A stretch of 60,586 nt of DNA from Caballeronia sp. GAFFF1 (GCF_023630705.1 NZ_JALQEM010000017.1:1-60586), one strand, 5' to 3'; positions 39,529-49,029 are shown, counted from the stretch's first letter. The notes: generated by a model not told the origin, from the letters alone. Numbers and translations are program-made.

Positions 39529-39544
39529 CAAGCGGCGCGCGCAA

Positions 39545-39568
39545 AAAAGCCCTCCTTGGAGGGCTTTT
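39545..39568. terminator. Bidirectional terminator between the lipoprotein gene and leuA
   Basis: A perfect 11-bp inverted repeat AAAAGCCCTCC/GGAGGGCTTTT with two bases between the arms lies in the gap between convergent genes. A- and T-runs on both sides allow use in both directions. Confidence 0.8.
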
Positions 39569-39591
39569 GCGTTCTTGCGACTCCCTGTCGG

Positions 39592-41136
39592 TCAAAGCTG
39601 CGGATTAAGCTTTTCGACCTTCGAATGCAGCTTGTTGAGCGCGGCGATATACGCCTTTGCCGAAGCGGCGACGATATCCGGATCCGTGCCGACGCCGTTC
39701 ACGATACGCCCGCTCTTCGACAGACGCACCGTCACTTCGCCCTGTGCCTGCGTGCCGGTCGTGATCGCGTTGACCGAGTACAGCACCAGTTCCGCGCCGC
39801 TTTCAACCTTCGATTCGATCGCGTGCAGCGTCGCATCGACCGGGCCGTTGCCGCGTGCCTCGCCCGTCATTTCGGTGCCGTCCACGGCGAAGACCACGCG
39901 CGCCTGCGGCTGCTCGCCGGTCTCCGAATGCTGCTTCATCGACACGAAGCGGAAATGTTCCTTCGCCTGCGCTTCCGGCGATTCCTCGGAGACAATCTGC
40001 ATGATGTCTTCGTCGAAGATTTCGGCTTTGCGGTCCGCGAGATCCTTGAAGCGCGCGAATGCGGCGTTCACTTCCGCTTCCGATTCGAGCTGCACGCCGA
40101 GCTCTTCGAGGCGCTGCTTGAACGCATTGCGGCCGGACAACTTGCCGAGCACGATCTTGTTCGCGCTCCAGCCCACGTCTTCGGCGCGCATGATTTCGTA
40201 GGTGTCACGCGCCTTCAACACGCCGTCCTGGTGGATGCCCGACGCGTGCGCGAACGCATTCGCGCCGACCACCGCCTTGTTCGGCTGCACGACGAAGCCG
40301 GTGATCTGCGAGACGAGCTTCGAAGTCGGCACGATCTGCGTCGTGTCGATGCCCAGGTCGAGCCCGAAGTAATCCTTGCGCGTCTTGACCGCCATCACGA
40401 TTTCTTCGAGCGACGTATTGCCCGCGCGCTCGCCCAAGCCGTTGATCGTGCATTCCACCTGACGCGCGCCGCCGATCTGCACGCCCGCGAGCGAGTTCGC
40501 CACGGCCATGCCGAGGTCATCGTGGCAGTGAACGGAGAAGATGGCCTTGTCCGAATTCGGGATGCGCTCGCGCAGCGTCTTCACGAGGTTGCCGTAGAGT
40601 TCCGGCACGCCATAACCGACCGTATCGGCGATATTGATCGTGCGCGCGCCTTCATCGATCACCGCTTCGAGCACGCGGCACAGGAAGTCGATGTCCGAGC
40701 GGCTGCCGTCTTCCGGCGAGAACTCGACGTCGTCGGTGAACTTGCGGGCGAAGCGCACCGCGAGCCGCGCCTGTTCGTACACCTGCTCCGGCGACATGCG
40801 CAGCTTCTTTTCCATATGCAGCGCGGAAGTCGCGATGAACGTGTGAATGCGGAAGCGGTCCGCGGGCTTCAACGCATCGGCGGCGCGCTGGATGTCCTTG
40901 TCGTTGGCGCGGGCAAGCGAGCAGACCGTGCTGTCCTTCACGAGCGAGGCGATCGTCTGAATCGCATCGAAGTCGCCGTTGGAACTGGCGGCAAACCCGG
41001 CCTCGATCACGTCGACCTTCATGCGCTCCAGCTGCTTCGCGATGCGGATCTTCTCTTCTTTCGTCATCGAAGCGCCGGGGGACTGCTCGCCGTCACGCAA
41101 GGTCGTATCGAAGATGATCAACTTGTCTGCTGCCAT
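39592..41136 (-). CDS. leuA: 2-isopropylmalate synthase
   Basis: 514 residues from the ATG at 41136, with AGGAG 6 bases upstream. The catalytic TIM-barrel has [14 protein letters not shown] at the N-terminus (metal-binding Asp), the [16 protein letters not shown] motif and the [15 protein letters not shown] segment. The C-terminal part is the regulatory LeuA dimer domain, which normally binds leucine for feedback inhibition. The first committed step of leucine synthesis: acetyl-CoA plus 2-oxoisovalerate gives 2-isopropylmalate. No leuBCD genes are adjacent. It is preceded by a candidate leucine-responsive leader (41264-41385). Confidence 0.96.
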   Translation of the reverse strand: MAADKLIIFDTTLRDGEQSPGASMTKEEKIRIAKQLERMKVDVIEAGFAASSNGDFDAIQTIASLVKDSTVCSLARANDKDIQRAADALKPADRFRIHTFIATSALHMEKKLRMSPEQVYEQARLAVRFARKFTDDVEFSPEDGSRSDIDFLCRVLEAVIDEGARTINIADTVGYGVPELYGNLVKTLRERIPNSDKAIFSVHCHDDLGMAVANSLAGVQIGGARQVECTINGLGERAGNTSLEEIVMAVKTRKDYFGLDLGIDTTQIVPTSKLVSQITGFVVQPNKAVVGANAFAHASGIHQDGVLKARDTYEIMRAEDVGWSANKIVLGKLSGRNAFKQRLEELGVQLESEAEVNAAFARFKDLADRKAEIFDEDIMQIVSEESPEAQAKEHFRFVSMKQHSETGEQPQARVVFAVDGTEMTGEARGNGPVDATLHAIESKVESGAELVLYSVNAITTGTQAQGEVTVRLSKSGRIVNGVGTDPDIVAASAKAYIAALNKLHSKVEKLNPQL

Positions 41137-41201
41137 GTTGGGCTCCTGGGGGAGATTTATCGATTGTTGGAAATATCGAGATAGAACGACAAAACGGAAT
41201 C

Positions 41202-41225
41202 CGGGTGTTCGCGCCACCGCTGGCG
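41202..41225 (-). promoter_or_regulatory. Overlapping, mutually exclusive hairpins in the leuA leader
   Basis: Hairpin A pairs CGCCA with TGGCG (41212-41225). Hairpin B pairs GGTG with CACC (within 41202-41219). They share bases 41215-41216, so both cannot form. A TTTT run follows at 41191-41194, but it is 7 bases after hairpin B, which makes a weak terminator. A short stem CTCC/GGAG (41143-41154) can also cover the leuA ribosome site. The arrangement suggests attenuation or translational control but does not prove either. Confidence 0.4.
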
Positions 41226-41263
41226 TCGAAAACCTTGAACGAGCAGACGGGAGGCGAGACAGA

Positions 41264-41350
41264 TCAGCGCGGTAGGCGCGCTAGTAGCGATAGTGCGCGT
41301 AGGAACGCACCAGCCGAAGAAGACGAGAAGAGGAACAGAGAAATGTTCAT
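41264..41350 (-). CDS. Leader peptide upstream of leuA, leucine attenuator candidate
   Basis: A 28-residue frame (ATG at 41350, TGA at 41264) lies between the leuA promoter and leuA. Seven of its 28 codons are leucine, and five of these seven are CTA (positions 17, 20, 22, 23, 26), a codon rarely used in the neighbouring GC-rich genes. The last ten or so codons hold all five CTA codons, including two in a row. This is how leuL-type leaders sense charged tRNA-Leu in enterobacteria: ribosomes stall when leucine is short. The ATG coincides with the expected transcription start, so it may be translated from a leaderless mRNA. Confidence 0.7.
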   Translation of the reverse strand: MNISLFLFSSSSAGAFLRALSLLARLPR

Positions 41351-41356
41351 CCGAAA

Positions 41357-41385
41357 ACTATAACGGCTTTCAGACACGCGTGCAA
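41357..41385 (-). promoter_or_regulatory. Promoter of the leuA leader
   Basis: The minus strand has a -35 TTGCAC (41380-41385) and a -10 TATAGT (41357-41362) with an optimal 17-base spacer. Seven bases separate the -10 from the ATG of the leader peptide, so the predicted transcription start falls on or next to that ATG. Confidence 0.75.
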
Positions 41386-41435
41386 TGAGGCTTTACGATC
41401 GAATCAATAGCCACTTCGCGACGACGCCACAAAAC

Positions 41436-41469
41436 AAAAAGCCTGCATTCGCGAGAAAGCAGGCTTTTT
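41436..41469 (-). terminator. Terminator of the NlpC/P60 gene
   Basis: A perfect 11-bp stem, AAAAAGCCTGC with GCAGGCTTTTT, around a 12-base loop, with a T-rich tail on the minus strand (TTTTTGTTTTG). It separates the NlpC gene from the leuA promoter. Confidence 0.85.
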
Positions 41470-41497
41470 GTGACGAGCGCGAGAAGCGATGCGTCGG

Positions 41498-42169
41498 TCA
41501 GTAACCGCCGAGCGTCGCGCTCACGCGCTGACGCAATTCGGTGCCGTCGTTGAACTGCGCGTTCTCGATGCGGCGCGCGCCCGTGAAGCGCTTTTCCCAA
41601 TAGCCGTTTTCCATGTCGTCGACGCGGATCGTGCTGCCGGTGGACGGCGAATGAACGAACTTGTTGTCGCCGATATAGATGCCGACGTGCGAGAACGAGC
41701 GGCGCATGGTGTTGAAGAACACTAGATCGCCCGGCTTGAGGTCCGACACGCGAACCTTCTCGCCGACGCGGCTCATTTCTTCGGCGCGGCGCGGCAGCGT
41801 CATGCCGAGCGTGTCCTGGAAGACGTAGCGCACGAAGCCGCTGCAATCGAGGCCGGAATCCGGCGTGTCGCCGCCCCAGCGATAGCGCACGCCGATCATG
41901 TTGAGCGCGCCGACGACGACGTCGCCTGCCTTGCTCGCTACGCCGGAGAAGAACGCCTTCGCGCCGCGCGGTGCGCTGGCGGTATCCGCCGCGGCTGCGA
42001 CGGCCGCGGTGTCGGCGGCTTTCGAAGCGGAGGAGATGCCGTTGCCGGCAGTTTGGCTGTTACTGCTGACTTCGTCGGCGAAGGCGCCGGAAGTGGTGGT
42101 CATCAGAAGGCCGAGCAACATGCCCGCGGCAGCGCGCGCACATGTCTGAGTCAACGTGAGTGGTTGCAT
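41498..42169 (-). CDS. NlpC/P60 (C40) peptidoglycan hydrolase
   Basis: 223 residues from the ATG at 42169. A signal peptide precedes the mature protein (cleavage probably after GAFA). An Ala/Ser-rich linker leads to the NlpC/P60 domain at about 95-215. The catalytic cysteine is in YRWGGDTPDSGLDCSGFVRY and the catalytic histidine in FSHVGIYIGDN, followed by a third polar residue. It probably cleaves peptide cross-bridges in the periplasm, like Spr/MepS-type endopeptidases. It has its own strong promoter at 42232-42260. Confidence 0.93.
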   Translation of the reverse strand: MQPLTLTQTCARAAAGMLLGLLMTTTSGAFADEVSSNSQTAGNGISSASKAADTAAVAAAADTASAPRGAKAFFSGVASKAGDVVVGALNMIGVRYRWGGDTPDSGLDCSGFVRYVFQDTLGMTLPRRAEEMSRVGEKVRVSDLKPGDLVFFNTMRRSFSHVGIYIGDNKFVHSPSTGSTIRVDDMENGYWEKRFTGARRIENAQFNDGTELRQRVSATLGGY

Positions 42170-42231
42170 CGGTCGGTAGGTTTTACAATTAAAGACTGAA
42201 AAATCAGTGAGATATGTGAAAGTTTGAACGC

Positions 42232-42260
42232 ATACTAGCCACAAAGTATTTAACTGTCAA
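42232..42260 (-). promoter_or_regulatory. Sigma70 promoter of the NlpC/P60 gene
   Basis: A perfect -35 TTGACA (42255-42260) and a -10 TAGTAT (42232-42237), 17 bases apart, on the minus strand in A/T-rich DNA, about 63 bases before the start codon. Confidence 0.75.
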
Positions 42261-42316
42261 AAGAAATAGGAAAATACAATTGAGACGGACACGCAATTGA
42301 CGAAAAAGAAAGAATT

Positions 42317-43915
42317 TTAGGAATTCAGGGCTGCCGCCAGTAGCTTTCGTGTGTATTCGTCGGAAGGATTCGCAAAAATCTTCTCTACTTCGCCCGCCTC
42401 GACGACATTTCCATCTCGCATGACCGCGACGCGATGCGCCATCGCGCCGATCACCTGTAGGTCGTGGCTAATAAAGACATATCCCAGGTTGTGCTTCTTC
42501 TGAATGTCGGCAAGCAGCGCCAGAACTTGAGTCTGGATTGAGACATCGAGCGCGCTCGTCGGTTCGTCGAGAATAAGGATGCTCGGTTCCAGCACGAGCG
42601 CGCGCGCAATGGCGATGCGCTGCCGCTGCCCGCCCGAGAACTCGTGCGGGTAGCGCGTGAGCGCCGTGCGGTCCAGCCCGACTTCGCGCAGCACGGCAAT
42701 CACCTTTGCGCGACGCGCGGCGGCATCCAGTTCAGGGCGATGCAGCGCGAGCCCTTCACCGACGATGCGCTCCACGGTCTGCCGCGGCGACAGCGAACTG
42801 AACGGGTCCTGAAACACCACTTGCAGCTTCGAGCGCAACACGGTCTTTTCGCGTCCGCGAAAATCGCCGAGCGCCCTGCCCTGAAACTGCACGCTTCCAT
42901 GCGAGATGCGCTGCAAGCCGAGCAGCGCCATCGCGAGCGTCGATTTTCCTGAGCCGGATTCCCCGACGATGCCGAGCGTTTCGCCCTGCCGAACCGAGAG
43001 CGTCACGTCGTCGACGGCCTTGAAGCGGCCGCGCCGGAACCACCCTTGAAAGCCCGGTAGCCGCGTCGGATAGTCGACGCGCACGTCTTTGGCATCGAGC
43101 AGCACGGGCGCGATCGGCAGCACCGGCAGCACGCGCCGCTCCGGACGGCTGTTCAGCAGGCGCTGCGTGTACGGGTGTTGCGGCGACTCGAAAATCGCGT
43201 CGACCGCACCGCTTTCGACCAGCACGCCCTTTTCCATCACCGCCACGCGCTCTGCAAAACGCCGCACGAGATTCAGATCGTGCGTGATGAGCAGGACGGC
43301 CATGCCGCGCTTCTCGGCCTCGTCGCGCTGGAGTTCCAGCAGCAGTTCGACGATCTGCGCGCGAATCGTCACGTCGAGCGCGGTCGTCGGCTCGTCGGCG
43401 AGCAACAGACGCGGGCGGCACGCGAGCGCCATCGCGATCATCACGCGCTGCCGTTGCCCGCCCGAAAGCTGATGCGGATAACTGTCGACGCGCCGCTCCG
43501 GTTCCGTGATGCCCGTGCGCGCCAGGAGCGCGATGGCGCGCTCGCGGCCTTGTCGCGGGGTCGCGCCATCGTGAAGCTGAATCGTCTCGCCGATCTGATC
43601 GCCGACCGTGTACAGCGGATTGAGCGCGGTCATCGGCTCCTGAAAGATCATCGCGATATCCGAGCCGCGCAGGCCGCGCATCTCGCGTTCGCTTTTCGCG
43701 AGCAGATCTTCGCCGCCGAAGCGGATTGCGCCCGTCATTTCGGCGTCGCGCACCAGACGCAGCACCGACAACGCTGTCACGCTCTTGCCCGAGCCCGACT
43801 CGCCGACGAGCGCGACGCGTTCGCCCGCGCGAACGTCGAGACTCACGCCGTCGACGGCGAGCGTGTCGCCGAAGCGCACGCGCAGATTGTCGATCGACAG
43901 CAGCGGCGCGCTCAT
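42317..43915 (-). CDS. yejF: Dual-domain ABC transporter ATP-binding protein, YejF-type
   Basis: 532 residues from the ATG at 43915, with two complete ATPase domains in one chain. Walker A sites are [13 protein letters not shown] (first half) and [13 protein letters not shown] (second half); signature motifs [15 protein letters not shown] and [15 protein letters not shown]; Walker [13 protein letters not shown] and [11 protein letters not shown]. This architecture is that of YejF. It powers the YejBE permease and is the last gene of the yejABEF-like operon; it overlaps yejE by 4 bases. Substrates of the E. coli system are oligopeptides and microcin C. Confidence 0.93.
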   Translation of the reverse strand: MSAPLLSIDNLRVRFGDTLAVDGVSLDVRAGERVALVGESGSGKSVTALSVLRLVRDAEMTGAIRFGGEDLLAKSEREMRGLRGSDIAMIFQEPMTALNPLYTVGDQIGETIQLHDGATPRQGRERAIALLARTGITEPERRVDSYPHQLSGGQRQRVMIAMALACRPRLLLADEPTTALDVTIRAQIVELLLELQRDEAEKRGMAVLLITHDLNLVRRFAERVAVMEKGVLVESGAVDAIFESPQHPYTQRLLNSRPERRVLPVLPIAPVLLDAKDVRVDYPTRLPGFQGWFRRGRFKAVDDVTLSVRQGETLGIVGESGSGKSTLAMALLGLQRISHGSVQFQGRALGDFRGREKTVLRSKLQVVFQDPFSSLSPRQTVERIVGEGLALHRPELDAAARRAKVIAVLREVGLDRTALTRYPHEFSGGQRQRIAIARALVLEPSILILDEPTSALDVSIQTQVLALLADIQKKHNLGYVFISHDLQVIGAMAHRVAVMRDGNVVEAGEVEKIFANPSDEYTRKLLAAALNS

Positions 43916-45024
43916 TGACCGCCTCCGGCCTTGACCGCATCCGCGATGCGCGTGTCGAGCGCATTGCGCAGCGCATCGCCCATGAAGGTGAGCAGGAGCA
44001 ACGTCGCGACGAGCACGCCGAAGGTCGAGACCGAAATCCACCACGCGTCGAGATTGGCCTTGCCTTGCGCGAGCAGTTCACCGAGCGACGGCGTCGGCGG
44101 CGGCACGCCGAGGCCGAGGAAATCCAGGCTCGTCAGCGCGAGTATGGCGCCGCTCATGCGAAACGGCAGGAATGTGATGACGGGTGTCAGGCTATTGGGC
44201 AACACATGCCGCCAGATGATCTGCCAGTTGGACAAGCCCATCGCGCGGGCGGCGCGCACGTAGTCCTGCGTGCGGTTGCGCAGGAACTCCGCGCGCACGT
44301 AATCCGACAGGCCGATCCAGCCGAAAAGCGACAGCAGCACGATGAGCAGGATCAGGCTCGGCTCGAAGATCGACGCGAAGATGATGAGCAGATAAAGCTC
44401 CGGCAACGCGCTCCAGATTTCGATCAGCCGCTGCCCGGTAATGTCGATGCGTCCGCCGAAATAGCCCTGCACCGCGCCCGCGATCACACCGAGCACCGTG
44501 CCGATGGCCGTCAGCACGAGCGCGAATAGCACCGACACGCGAAAACCGTAGAGGAGCCGCGCGAACACGTCGCGGCCGCGGTCGTCCGTGCCGAGCCAGT
44601 TTTCGCGCGACGGCGGCGCCGGGTTCGAGCCCTTCGAAAAGTAGTTGAGCGTGTCGTAGTAATAGTGATTCGGCGGATAGATCGCGAAGTTGCCGGGCGC
44701 GTTGAAGCGGTCGCGCACGAAAGGATCGAGATAATCGGCGGGCGTCGGGAAGTCGCCGCCGAAGGCCGTCTCCGCGTAATTCTTGACAAGCGGAAAGTAG
44801 AACTGCCCCTGATAGCGCACGACGAGCGGCTTGTCGTTCGACCATAGCGGCCCCGCGAGGCTGATGACGAACGCCGCGACGAACACGACGAGGCTCCAGT
44901 ATCCCAGCCGGTTGCGTTTGAAACGCTGCCACACGCGCCGTCCGGGCGTCATCGAGACCTCGGGGCGCAGCGGCTGGCCGTCTGTTGCGGTCGCGGCGCG
45001 GCGCGACGATGCGGCTCGGTTCAA
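43912..45024 (-). CDS. yejE: ABC transporter permease, YejE-type (TTG start)
   Basis: 370 residues from a TTG at 45024, one base after the yejB stop, with GGAG 7 bases upstream. An ATG 24 codons later (44952) is an alternative. A membrane helix near the N-terminus is followed by a long periplasmic segment and a binding-protein-dependent permease domain of five helices with the EAA-type loop GLSNWQIIWRHVLPNSL. The length agrees with YejE. It forms the transmembrane pore with YejB. Confidence 0.92.
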   Translation of the reverse strand: MNRAASSRRAATATDGQPLRPEVSMTPGRRVWQRFKRNRLGYWSLVVFVAAFVISLAGPLWSNDKPLVVRYQGQFYFPLVKNYAETAFGGDFPTPADYLDPFVRDRFNAPGNFAIYPPNHYYYDTLNYFSKGSNPAPPSRENWLGTDDRGRDVFARLLYGFRVSVLFALVLTAIGTVLGVIAGAVQGYFGGRIDITGQRLIEIWSALPELYLLIIFASIFEPSLILLIVLLSLFGWIGLSDYVRAEFLRNRTQDYVRAARAMGLSNWQIIWRHVLPNSLTPVITFLPFRMSGAILALTSLDFLGLGVPPPTPSLGELLAQGKANLDAWWISVSTFGVLVATLLLLTFMGDALRNALDTRIADAVKAGGGQ

Positions 45025-45025
45025 G

Positions 45026-46066
45026 TCAACGCTCCAGTTGCTCGAATTGAATGCGCGGATCGACCCATACGTAGCAAAGGTCCGAGATGAGCTTTGTCGC
45101 GAGGCCGATCAGCGTGAAGAGATACAGCGTGCCGAGCACGACGGGATAATCGCGCCGCACGACCGATTCATACGAAAGCAGCCCGAGGCCGTCGAGCGAA
45201 AAGAGTGTTTCGATCAGCAGGCTGCCCGTGAAGAACGCGCCGATGAAGGCCGCCGGAAAGCCGACGATCAGCGGCAAAAGCGCATTGCGAAAGACATGCT
45301 TCCAGAGCACGCGCCGCTCGCTCAGGCCCTTCGCGCGCGCGGTGAGCACGTATTGCTTGCGAATCTCGTCGAGGAACGCGTTCTTCGTCAGCATCGTGAC
45401 GATGGCGAAGCTCCCGACCACCGACGCCACCACGGGCAACGTGATGTGCCACAGATAATCGAGAATCTTGCCGCCGAGCGAGAGCGTCGCCCAGTTGTCG
45501 GAGGTCAGGTTGCGCAATGGGAACAGTTGCCAGAACGTCCCGCCGCCGAACAGCACGAGGAGCAGCACGCCCAGCACGAAGCCGGGAATCGCGAAGCCGA
45601 TCAGGACGATGAGACTCGTCGCGACATCGAACTTCGAGCCGTTCTTCACGGCCTTCGCGATGCCGAGCGGCACCGATATCAGATACGTGATGAAGAACGT
45701 CCACAAGCCGATGCTGATGGACACCGGCAGCTTCGACACGATGAGCGACCACACGCTCTGATGCCGGAAGTAGCTCTCGCCAAGATCGAAGCGCGCGAAC
45801 TTGCCGAGCATCAGGAGATAACGCTGGAGCGGCGGCTTGTCGAAGCCGTAAAGCGCCTTGAGTTGCGCGATCTGCTGCGCATCGACGCCGGTGTGCGAGC
45901 GCATGCCGAACGCCGCGCCGCCTTCCGCGTTGCCGCGCCGCAAATCGTGAACGGCCTGCTCGACCGGACCGCCCGGCACGAACTGGATCACGACGAAAGT
46001 CAGCGTGAGCACGCCGACGAGCGTCGGGATCATCAGCAAAATGCGTTTGAGGATGTAGCTCCACAT
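45026..46066 (-). CDS. yejB: ABC transporter permease, YejB-type
   Basis: 346 residues with six membrane helices. The N-terminus MWSYILKRILLMIPTLVGVL is typical of OppB/DppB-type permeases, and the EAA loop reads GLSERRVLWKHVFRNALLPL. A periplasmic insert at about 35-125 is characteristic of YejB. It lies 10 bases after the binding-protein gene. Confidence 0.93.
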   Translation of the reverse strand: MWSYILKRILLMIPTLVGVLTLTFVVIQFVPGGPVEQAVHDLRRGNAEGGAAFGMRSHTGVDAQQIAQLKALYGFDKPPLQRYLLMLGKFARFDLGESYFRHQSVWSLIVSKLPVSISIGLWTFFITYLISVPLGIAKAVKNGSKFDVATSLIVLIGFAIPGFVLGVLLLVLFGGGTFWQLFPLRNLTSDNWATLSLGGKILDYLWHITLPVVASVVGSFAIVTMLTKNAFLDEIRKQYVLTARAKGLSERRVLWKHVFRNALLPLIVGFPAAFIGAFFTGSLLIETLFSLDGLGLLSYESVVRRDYPVVLGTLYLFTLIGLATKLISDLCYVWVDPRIQFEQLER

Positions 46067-46076
46067 CGCGTCGTCC

Positions 46077-47960
46077 TTATTTAGATACCGCCGCGGGCTT
46101 CTGCCACCACGTCGAGAGCACCCATTCGTCCGCGACGTAATAGAGCGGCAGCGTCGACGGATAGCCGAGCGTGTTGCGGTACGCGACCCGATGCGTCGCC
46201 GAGTACCAGTGCGGAACCACGTAGTAGCCGTTCATCAGCACGCGGTCGAGCGCGTGCGTGGCGTCCACGAGCTGATCGCGCGTCTGCGCGGATACGACCT
46301 TGCGCAGAATCGCGTCGATGGCCGGCGACTTCACGCCCGCGAGGTTATCCGAGCCCTGCTCGTCCGCGTACTTGCTGCCGAAGCGCGACACCTGCTCGGT
46401 GCCCGGCACCTGCACGTCGGGCAGACGCACGCTCGTCATGTCGAAGTCGAACGCATCGAGGCGTTTCTGGATCAGCGCGTAATCGACCGTGCGGAAATTC
46501 ATCGTGATGCCGAGCTTTTGCAGGTTGCGCCCGAACGCGGCCGCGACCGGCTCCATCGATGCCCCGCCGCCCGTGTCGTCGAGTATCTCGAACGCGAACG
46601 GCTGGCCCTTCGCATTGCGCAGCGCGCCGTCGCGATACGTCCAGCCGGCTTGCGCCAGCAACTCGCGCGCCTTGATGAGATTCGCGCGCAGCGAGCCGGG
46701 CGGATCGGTGTCAGGCTGCTTCGGCATCTCGCCGAAGACCGCGGGATCGAGCTGCTTGCGCAGCGGATTGAGAATCGCGAGCTCGCCTTCGCTCGGCATG
46801 CCTTTCGCCTGCAAGTCCGTGTTGACGAAAAAGCTGTCCGTGCGCTTGTACTGGCTGAAGAACAGTTGCCGGTTGAGCCACTCGAAGTCGAGCGCGAGAT
46901 CGAGCGCCTGCCGCACGCGCACGTCCTTGAAAAGCGGCCGGCGCAGGTTCATGAAGAAGCCCTGCATGCCGGTGCCGTTGTGATGCGGAAACTCGCGCTT
47001 GATGAGTTCGCCGTTGTCGAAGCGCTTGCCGATATCGCGCCGGACCCAGCTTCGCGCGACGTTCTCGACGAGCACGTCGTACTCGCCGGCCTTGAACGCT
47101 TCCAGCCGTGCGGTGGCGTCCGAATACAGCTTGTAGTCGATGCGCGCGAAGTTGTGCGTGCCGACGCGCACCGGCAGCGACGCGCCCCAGTAATGCGGAT
47201 CGCGCTTGTAGGTAATCGTGCGGCCGTTGTCGAACGAGTCGATCCGGTAATCGCCGCTCGCAATCGGCTTTTCGAACGCGAGCTGATCGAATGGAATGCG
47301 CGTGCCGTCGGCCCGCATGCCCCATTTGCGCGAGAACACCGGAATGCCGCCCGCGAGCAGCGGCATTTCGCGCGTCGCCACTTTGTATTCGAAGCGGATC
47401 GTCAGGCGATCGACGACGACTGCCCGCGCGATCTGCCCGAAGTACACCGAAAACTGCGGCGCGGCCTTCGGACTCTTGAGCGTCTCGAAGGAGAACTTGA
47501 CGTCCTCGGCCGTGACCGGATCGCCATTACTGAAGCGCGCTTTCGGGTTGATGTGGAAGGTCGTCGACAATCCGTCCGGCGCCACGTCCATATTGTCCGC
47601 GAGCAGGCAATAAGCGCTCGCCACTTCGTCGGAGCTTCCCGTCGTCAGGCTTTCGAACATGAGCCCGAGGCCCGGCGCGGGATTGCCTCTCAGCGTGAAC
47701 GGATTGAACTTGTCGAAGCTCGTCAGGCGGCTCGGATTGGCGAGCACCAGCGTGCCGTCGCGCGGCGCGTCGGGATTCACGTAATCGAAGTGCTTGAAGT
47801 CCGGCGGATACTTCGGCTCGCCGTACTGCGCGTACGCGTGCGCAGCGAACGCCGGGCCGCCCGCGAAGAAGGCGATGCACGCGGCGAGCATGAGCGCGAG
47901 GCGCTTGCCCCGCGCGGGCGGTGATGCGAACGGCAGGCGGGACGTCGACAGCCCGGTCAT
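46077..47960 (-). CDS. yejA: Extracellular solute-binding protein, YejA-type
   Basis: 627 residues from the ATG at 47960, with AAGGAG 5 bases upstream. A Sec signal peptide (core LALMLAACIAFFAGGPAFA, cleavage after AFA) precedes a family 5 solute-binding domain (YGEPKYPPDFKHFDYVNPDA, then GDPVTAEDVKFSFETL). It is the periplasmic receptor that delivers oligopeptide-like ligands to YejBEF. It is divergent from fabI with 251 bases between starts. Confidence 0.94.
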   Translation of the reverse strand: MTGLSTSRLPFASPPARGKRLALMLAACIAFFAGGPAFAAHAYAQYGEPKYPPDFKHFDYVNPDAPRDGTLVLANPSRLTSFDKFNPFTLRGNPAPGLGLMFESLTTGSSDEVASAYCLLADNMDVAPDGLSTTFHINPKARFSNGDPVTAEDVKFSFETLKSPKAAPQFSVYFGQIARAVVVDRLTIRFEYKVATREMPLLAGGIPVFSRKWGMRADGTRIPFDQLAFEKPIASGDYRIDSFDNGRTITYKRDPHYWGASLPVRVGTHNFARIDYKLYSDATARLEAFKAGEYDVLVENVARSWVRRDIGKRFDNGELIKREFPHHNGTGMQGFFMNLRRPLFKDVRVRQALDLALDFEWLNRQLFFSQYKRTDSFFVNTDLQAKGMPSEGELAILNPLRKQLDPAVFGEMPKQPDTDPPGSLRANLIKARELLAQAGWTYRDGALRNAKGQPFAFEILDDTGGGASMEPVAAAFGRNLQKLGITMNFRTVDYALIQKRLDAFDFDMTSVRLPDVQVPGTEQVSRFGSKYADEQGSDNLAGVKSPAIDAILRKVVSAQTRDQLVDATHALDRVLMNGYYVVPHWYSATHRVAYRNTLGYPSTLPLYYVADEWVLSTWWQKPAAVSK

Positions 47961-48055
47961 AGGCTCCTTGCGAGATGAGTGAATGGCCCGGCGCTCACGG
48001 AACGCGAGACGCAGGACCCGAGCGAGCGGCCGGACGGCTCTGGCGATGTGAGAGA

Positions 48056-48087
48056 ATTCTACCCAATCCAAACGCCATGCGGTTTGG
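48056..48087. promoter_or_regulatory. Divergent yejA-fabI regulatory region with palindrome
   Basis: A 6-bp inverted repeat CCAAAC/GTTTGG (48068-48087) with an 8-base spacer lies next to a minus-strand TAGAAT -10 candidate (48056-48061) for yejA. No convincing -35 accompanies it. It may be an operator acting on the divergent genes; this is speculative. Confidence 0.3.
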
Positions 48088-48211
48088 CGCACGGAAGGCG
48101 TCTCCTCCGATGCCCTCTCGTCCGCCCGACCGATGCGCGCCGCACCCGACGCGAAGCCGCAATCGAGACGCCTTGCGAGCCTCGCGTGACATTGACATTC
48201 AAGGAGCATTC

Positions 48212-49003
48212 ATGGGCTTTCTCGCTGGAAAACGAATTCTGCTGACCGGCTTGCTGTCGAACCGCTCGATCGCTTACGGCATCGCAGAGGCCTGCAAGCG
48301 CGAGGGCGCGGAACTGGCGTTCACGTATGTCGGCGAGCGCTTCAAGGACCGCATCACCGAATTTGCGACCGAATTCGGCAGCGACATGATCTACCCGTGC
48401 GATGTCAGCAGCGACGCCGACATCGAGACGCTCTTTTCGTCGCTCAAGGAACGCTGGGATACGCTCGACGGCCTTGTGCATTCCATCGGCTTCGCGCCGC
48501 GCGAAGCGATTGCCGGCGATTTTCTCGAAGGCATGACGCGCGAGAACTTCCGCATCGCGCACGATATCTCCGCGTACAGCTTCCCGGCGCTCGCCAAGGC
48601 CGCGCATTCCATGCTATCGGACAGCGCGTCGCTGCTCACGCTCAGCTATCTCGGCGCGGAACGCGCGATTCCCAACTACAACACGATGGGACTCGCGAAG
48701 GCGTCGCTGGAAGCGAGCGTGCGTTATCTCGCGGCATCGCTCGGCCAGAAGGGCGTGCGCGTGAACGGCATCTCGGCCGGTCCCATCAAGACGCTCGCGG
48801 CGAGCGGCATCAAGGGCTTCGGCAAGATTCTCGATTTCGTGGAAGACAACGCGCCGCTCAAGCGCAACGTCACGATCGAACAGGTCGGCAACGTCGCCGC
48901 GTTCCTGCTGTCGGATCTGGCGGGCGGCGTGAGCGCGGAAATCGTGCATGTCGATGCCGGTTTCCACGCGGTCGTCGGCGGCATGGCGGGCATCGGCGAG
49001 TAA
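48212..49003 (+). CDS. fabI: Enoyl-[acyl-carrier-protein] reductase (NADH)
   Basis: 263 residues from the ATG at 48212, with AAGGAG 6 bases upstream. It is a short-chain dehydrogenase fold with FabI hallmarks: [30 protein letters not shown], and the catalytic Tyr and Lys in [16 protein letters not shown] (Y-x6-K). It reduces enoyl-ACP in the last step of fatty acid elongation and is the triclosan target of many bacteria. Monocistronic. Confidence 0.97.
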   Translation: MGFLAGKRILLTGLLSNRSIAYGIAEACKREGAELAFTYVGERFKDRITEFATEFGSDMIYPCDVSSDADIETLFSSLKERWDTLDGLVHSIGFAPREAIAGDFLEGMTRENFRIAHDISAYSFPALAKAAHSMLSDSASLLTLSYLGAERAIPNYNTMGLAKASLEASVRYLAASLGQKGVRVNGISAGPIKTLAASGIKGFGKILDFVEDNAPLKRNVTIEQVGNVAAFLLSDLAGGVSAEIVHVDAGFHAVVGGMAGIGE

Positions 49004-49029
49004 GCGCTTTCGCTGCATCGGGTTAAAAA

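Larger units (their letters stand above)
41137..41497. other. leuA upstream region
   Basis: The 361 bases upstream of leuA contain, in minus-strand order, the NlpC/P60 gene's terminator (41436-41469), a strong promoter (41357-41385), a 28-codon leucine-rich leader frame (41264-41350), then about 127 bases with overlapping small hairpins and the leuA ribosome site. Confidence 0.75.

Noticed and set aside
48193..48198. TTGACA just before fabI as a -35 element
   Set aside because: It is only 13 bases before the start codon, so a -10 would fall inside the gene and none is there.
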